A stretch of 64,000 nt of DNA from Microbacteriaceae bacterium (GTDB lineage: Bacteria > Actinomycetota > Actinomycetes > Actinomycetales > Microbacteriaceae), in the NCBI GenBank assembly GCA_004297935.1, contig SCRE01000021.1, positions 1 to 64,000 of the forward strand, in the 5' to 3' direction. Made by a program: the position numbers and the translations under genes. Positions 61,063-64,000 of the stretch are shown piece after piece (position 1 is the first letter of the stretch; each line of letters starts with the position of its first letter). Under the pieces are notes generated by a model. It ran no database searches. It was not told the origin of the DNA and saw only the letters and a program-made list of their open reading frames with translations.

Positions 61063-61435
61063 CCAGATCGTCCGCAACCTTGCGCAACACGGCTGCGATC
61101 TTGCGGCCGTGCGCGCTGTCGGGGTACTTGCCGCGCTTGAGGTTGGTGCCGATTCCGTCGAGCAGCTTGACGAGGTCTTCGAGGATCACGGCCATGTCGT
61201 CCGCAGACTTGCGGGTCATCTTCGACAGGCTCGGCGGAGCATCCAGCACGCGCACGGACAGGGCCTGCGCGCCGCGTTTGCCGTCAGCGATCCCGAACTC
61301 GAGGCGGGTGCCCGCCTTCACCACTGTGCCGGCCGGCAAAGCGGAGGCGTGCAGGAACACCTCCTGGCCGTCATCAGAGCTGATGAAGCCAAAACCTTTG
61401 TCGTCGTCGTAGAATTTGACCTTGCCGGAAGGCAT
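61055..61435 (-). CDS. cold-shock domain protein with C-terminal extension
   Basis: The 126-residue protein has an N-terminal cold-shock domain with both RNA-binding motifs (KGFGFI at 13-18 and VFLHAS at 26-31) and an extra helical region of about 60 residues (SADDMAVILEDLVKLLDGIG ... AAVLRKVADDLDA). It binds single-stranded nucleic acid. The extended form followed by DUF3027 is a recurring actinobacterial pair. The RBS is AAAGAGG before ATG 61435. Confidence 0.9.
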   Translation of the reverse strand: MPSGKVKFYDDDKGFGFISSDDGQEVFLHASALPAGTVVKAGTRLEFGIADGKRGAQALSVRVLDAPPSLSKMTRKSADDMAVILEDLVKLLDGIGTNLKRGKYPDSAHGRKIAAVLRKVADDLDA

Positions 61436-61489
61436 GGGAACCTCTTTCAGTGGGGGATCTCGTGATCAACCTCAATTATCCTTGATTTC

Positions 61490-61765
61490 GTGACCATCGA
61501 GACCCCACCGCCCGTTTCCCGTGCCCAGCGCACACTTGCATTCGTCATCGGCGGACTCGTGGTGATCTCCCTTCTCGCCATCTTCGCGATCATCATCGGC
61601 ACGTGGCTCGGAGCCGGCGCCGCCCAGGGCTCCGGCCAGGGGATCTGGCCGACCGTCTTCTTCATCCCGCTGATCGCTCTGCCGATCGCGTTCATCCTGA
61701 TCATCATCCTGCTCACCGTGAGCATGGTCGCGCGCAGCAGGCAGAACCGCGAATCGAAACAGTGA
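61490..61765 (+). CDS. small two-helix membrane protein
   Basis: The 91-residue protein has two membrane helices (FVIGGLVVISLLAIFAIIIG and FFIPLIALPIAFILIIILLT). The first residues are MTIETPPPVSRAQR with a GTG start. Similar short proteins occur beside cold-shock genes in Microbacteriaceae. No function can be assigned. Confidence 0.7.
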   Translation: MTIETPPPVSRAQRTLAFVIGGLVVISLLAIFAIIIGTWLGAGAAQGSGQGIWPTVFFIPLIALPIAFILIIILLTVSMVARSRQNRESKQ

Positions 61766-61805
61766 CGGCATCGACGGCACGGTGGCGATGGGACACCGGG
61801 CGACA

Positions 61806-63860
61806 ATGACCGGCCCGCTGGCTCTCGCGCTTCAGCTCGGGCGACTGGCAGACGGCGAGTTGCGTGCCGTGCTGGCGGCGCGTTCCTTCCATCCGGCACG
61901 CATCAATGACCTGTTCGATCTGGCCGAGGCGCTGCTGACGGCGGAGTCGATCCAGTCGGCGCTGTCGCGGCTGGACCGGCCGACGCTGGCGCTCGCGGCT
62001 GCCGCGGCCATCACGCCCGATGAGGACACACCGGGCACTGCGCGCGCCGGTGCCGCCATCGACGCACCGGCCGCTATGGACACTCGAGCGGATGCCGCAC
62101 CATCCGTCGCCGACCTCACGACCCGCCTCGCACGCTGGGGCGCCCCGCCCGCCGCATTCGGCGCCCCGCCCACCACATTCACCCAACCGGAGGCCATCCA
62201 GGCCCGCATCGAACACCTGGCCCGCCTGCACCTGATCGCCGTCGTCGACGGGCGCGTCAGCGTCTACTCGGCCGTGCGCGAGCGGTTCGCCGCCTGGCCG
62301 TCAGAGGGGCTGCCATCCGGCCGCGAGCTGGCTGCAACCCCTCCACCGCCCTCGCGGGTTCCATCCGTCGCCGCGGCCTCCCCCGACCCGAATCCGGATG
62401 CGGAAGCGGGCGTCGATCAGCGACTCACCGACCGGCTCGCGGCCGAACAGGCGTTCGCGGCCGTCGGTGCCACGGCCGGCCTGCTGACCGAGCTGTCTCG
62501 GGAACCCGCCCGGCGGCTGCAGAAAGGCGGGATCGCGCATCCGGACACCCGCCGGCTCGCGGCCGCGACCGGGCAGCACGACGACACGGTCGCCACCCTG
62601 CTGTGGTGCGCAGACACGACGGGTCTGACCGCGCTCGACGGCGCATTCGTCTCGGCAGCGCAGGCGGCGGACGATTGGTTCGGGCTTGACACCAGAGCGC
62701 GCTGGGCGGCGCTGGCCGACGGCTGGCGTGCGGAAATGCCCGACGACGTGCGCAGCGTCCTGACTTATCGCGCGCACGCGGACTGGGCCGACGACCTGCT
62801 GGAATTCGCACGCTGGCTGTATCCGGCGGATCAGAAACGGCTGGCGCGACGCCTCGACACATACGGCAGTGCGGCGGCGCTGCTCGGCATCACGGTGGGC
62901 ACCGCGCCGACCCGCGCCGGTACGGCGCTGCTGGAGGCGGGCACGGATGCCGCATCCGCAGTGATCGCCGAACAGCTGCCGACCGAGATCGATCGGGTCT
63001 ACCTGCAACCCGATCTGTCGATCATCGCGCCCGGCCCGCTGCAGCCTGCGATCGACACCCGGCTGCGCGGGTTCGCCGATCTCGAGAACCGCGCGCTCGC
63101 ATCCGCCTTCCGGGTGTCGGCTGCGAGCATCACCCGAGCCATCGGCGCCGGCGAGGACGTCGCAGGGTTGCGAGCGTTCCTGCAGGAGATCTCGCTCACC
63201 GGCATCCCCCAGCCGCTGGATTACCTGTTGACCGAGACGGCGGCGCGTTACGGCCTGATCCGGGTTGCGGCGCTGGACCCCGAACGCGGGATCGAGCAGA
63301 TCGCCAACGACCGTCTCGAGATCGTGGATGCCGGCGACCCGCGAGCGCGCAGCCGGGTGCACTCGGCGGACACCGCGCTCCTCGACCGAATCGAGATCGA
63401 CCAGACGCTGGCCTCGCTCGGGCTCACCCGCACCTCGGACCACCAGCTGGACAGCCGATTCGAGCGCGATATCGTGTTCTGGGCGCTCTCGGACGCACGC
63501 TATCCGGTCGCGGCGGAGGACGCGGCCGGCCGGATCGCCGCCCCGCGACGCCGCGCGAGCGCTCCGCGGGCACTGCACCGCAGCGTCGACCCGCTGGATG
63601 CGTTGCTCGCGCGCCTGCGCGCGGCCGGCTCCCCGGGCGAGGAAAGCACGGTGCAAGCCTGGCTGGCTCGGCAGTTGGACGCGGCCGTGCGTTCCCGGTC
63701 CACCCTCATCGTCACCGTAGCCAGCCCGGGCGGCGGCGAGCGCGAGTACACCCTCGAACCGACCGGTCTCGGCGGCGGACGACTGCGCGGGCGCGATCGC
63801 ACCGTGGATGTCGAACGCACGCTTCCGCTGTCGAGCATCCGAGGCATCCGCACGCCGTAG
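61806..63860 (+). CDS. helicase-associated domain protein (Helicase_C_3 / XPB partner)
   Basis: The 684-residue protein has no helicase motor. It contains helical winged-helix repeats and a C-terminal block (VYLQPDLSIIAPGPLQPAID, LASAFRVSAASITRAI, FLQEISLTGIPQPLDYLLTE) diagnostic of the helicase-associated Helicase_C_3 family. It immediately precedes the XPB-type helicase gene (11-bp gap), with which it is conserved across Actinobacteria. It probably modulates that helicase in DNA repair or transcription-coupled work. ATG 61806 (MTGPLAL) is preferred over GTG 61782. Confidence 0.82.
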   Translation: MTGPLALALQLGRLADGELRAVLAARSFHPARINDLFDLAEALLTAESIQSALSRLDRPTLALAAAAAITPDEDTPGTARAGAAIDAPAAMDTRADAAPSVADLTTRLARWGAPPAAFGAPPTTFTQPEAIQARIEHLARLHLIAVVDGRVSVYSAVRERFAAWPSEGLPSGRELAATPPPPSRVPSVAAASPDPNPDAEAGVDQRLTDRLAAEQAFAAVGATAGLLTELSREPARRLQKGGIAHPDTRRLAAATGQHDDTVATLLWCADTTGLTALDGAFVSAAQAADDWFGLDTRARWAALADGWRAEMPDDVRSVLTYRAHADWADDLLEFARWLYPADQKRLARRLDTYGSAAALLGITVGTAPTRAGTALLEAGTDAASAVIAEQLPTEIDRVYLQPDLSIIAPGPLQPAIDTRLRGFADLENRALASAFRVSAASITRAIGAGEDVAGLRAFLQEISLTGIPQPLDYLLTETAARYGLIRVAALDPERGIEQIANDRLEIVDAGDPRARSRVHSADTALLDRIEIDQTLASLGLTRTSDHQLDSRFERDIVFWALSDARYPVAAEDAAGRIAAPRRRASAPRALHRSVDPLDALLARLRAAGSPGEESTVQAWLARQLDAAVRSRSTLIVTVASPGGGEREYTLEPTGLGGGRLRGRDRTVDVERTLPLSSIRGIRTP

Positions 63861-63871
63861 ACTGGATGGTT

Positions 63872-64000
63872 ATGTCTGACGGCCCCCTCATCGTGCAAAG
63901 CGACCGCACGGTGCTCCTCGAAGTCGCACACCCGTCGGCCGAGGACGCCCGGCACGATCTGAGCGTCTTCGCCGAACTGGAACGGGCGCCCGAGCACATC
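63872..64000 (+). CDS. DNA repair helicase XPB, N-terminal 43 residues (runs off right edge)
   Basis: The frame from ATG 63872 reads MSDGPLIVQSDRTVLLEVAH and PSAEDARHDLSVFAELERAP, the usual N-terminus of actinobacterial XPB/Ssl2-like superfamily 2 helicases (IVQSD...LLEV...A...FAELE.APEH). The motor domains lie beyond the window. Confidence 0.85.
   Translation, partial: MSDGPLIVQSDRTVLLEVAHPSAEDARHDLSVFAELERAPEHI

Noticed and set aside
60373-61140. Long plus-strand frame opposite DUF3027 rich in Val and Arg
   Set aside because: It is the complement of the Asp/Glu-rich repeats of DUF3027 and has no start signal.

Overview
The window comes from a high-GC actinobacterium, most likely a member of Microbacteriaceae. 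The supporting signs are the codon usage, the gene order in the right-hand 9 kb (HNH nuclease, NlpC/P60 endopeptidase, DtxR regulator, SerC, DUF2530, DUF3027, cold-shock protein, helicase-associated protein, XPB helicase), and intergenic repeats built on a 'CTCCTCGACCACCGAC' type motif. All calls rest on reading the sequence and protein motifs; no database search was run.

Region 1 (1-11.3 kb): a panB gene whose 5' part was replaced by an IS3-like end; a double-hotdog thioesterase; an IS110 remnant; then a carbohydrate utilisation locus. That locus holds a LacI regulator, a GH2 glycosidase, an ABC sugar importer (binding protein plus two permeases, no ATPase) and a secreted GH93/sialidase-like beta-propeller enzyme. 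The LacI regulator probably binds TTGCAT-N2-ATGCAA type operators found in both promoter regions, including a perfect 38-bp palindrome before the secreted enzyme.

Region 2 (11.4-23.3 kb): a second catabolic cluster. Hydantoinase/oxoprolinase subunits (HyuA, HyuB), a class III aminotransferase and an RbsABC-type importer run leftwards. Divergent to them are an IclR regulator, an OtnC-like class II aldolase/decarboxylase and an OtnK-like four-carbon acid sugar kinase. The combination suggests breakdown of a nitrogen-bearing (lactam- or hydantoin-like) precursor of a C4 acid sugar.

Region 3 (23.3-46.5 kb): a defence-rich, insertion-riddled island. It contains broken IS481 copies, an AbiEi/AbiEii-like regulator-nucleotidyltransferase pair with a 12-bp inverted-repeat operator, and a frameshifted GIY-YIG protein. 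A five-gene leftward operon follows: hsdM, a small HEPN-like protein, hsdS (with a 12-bp tandem repeat coding for an AELE spacer), hsdR, and a 1191-residue nuclease-STAND NTPase. An IS256 copy killed by a 4-bp deletion lies just upstream of hsdM. Next is a leftward cluster of a P-loop kinase, a 2H phosphoesterase, a membrane-anchored SMODS-associated NUDIX protein and a small two-helix membrane protein. An IS110 element splits an unrecognised gene next to it.

Region 4 (46.6-54.9 kb): a compact integrative element with small membrane proteins, an MT-A70 adenine methyltransferase, a TraD/VirD4-like ATPase, a replication-relaxation protein, an ArdA-like protein and a large serine recombinase whose reading frame runs antisense through a tRNA-Arg(CCT) gene.

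Region 5 (54.9-64 kb): conserved chromosome with housekeeping genes.

The most interesting candidates are the type I restriction operon carrying both an RX4H HEPN protein and a nuclease-STAND protein, and the neighbouring kinase-2H-NUDIX operon. The kinase and 2H folds match the two RNA end-healing activities that would be needed after HEPN-type RNA cleavage. A functional link between the two operons is an inference.
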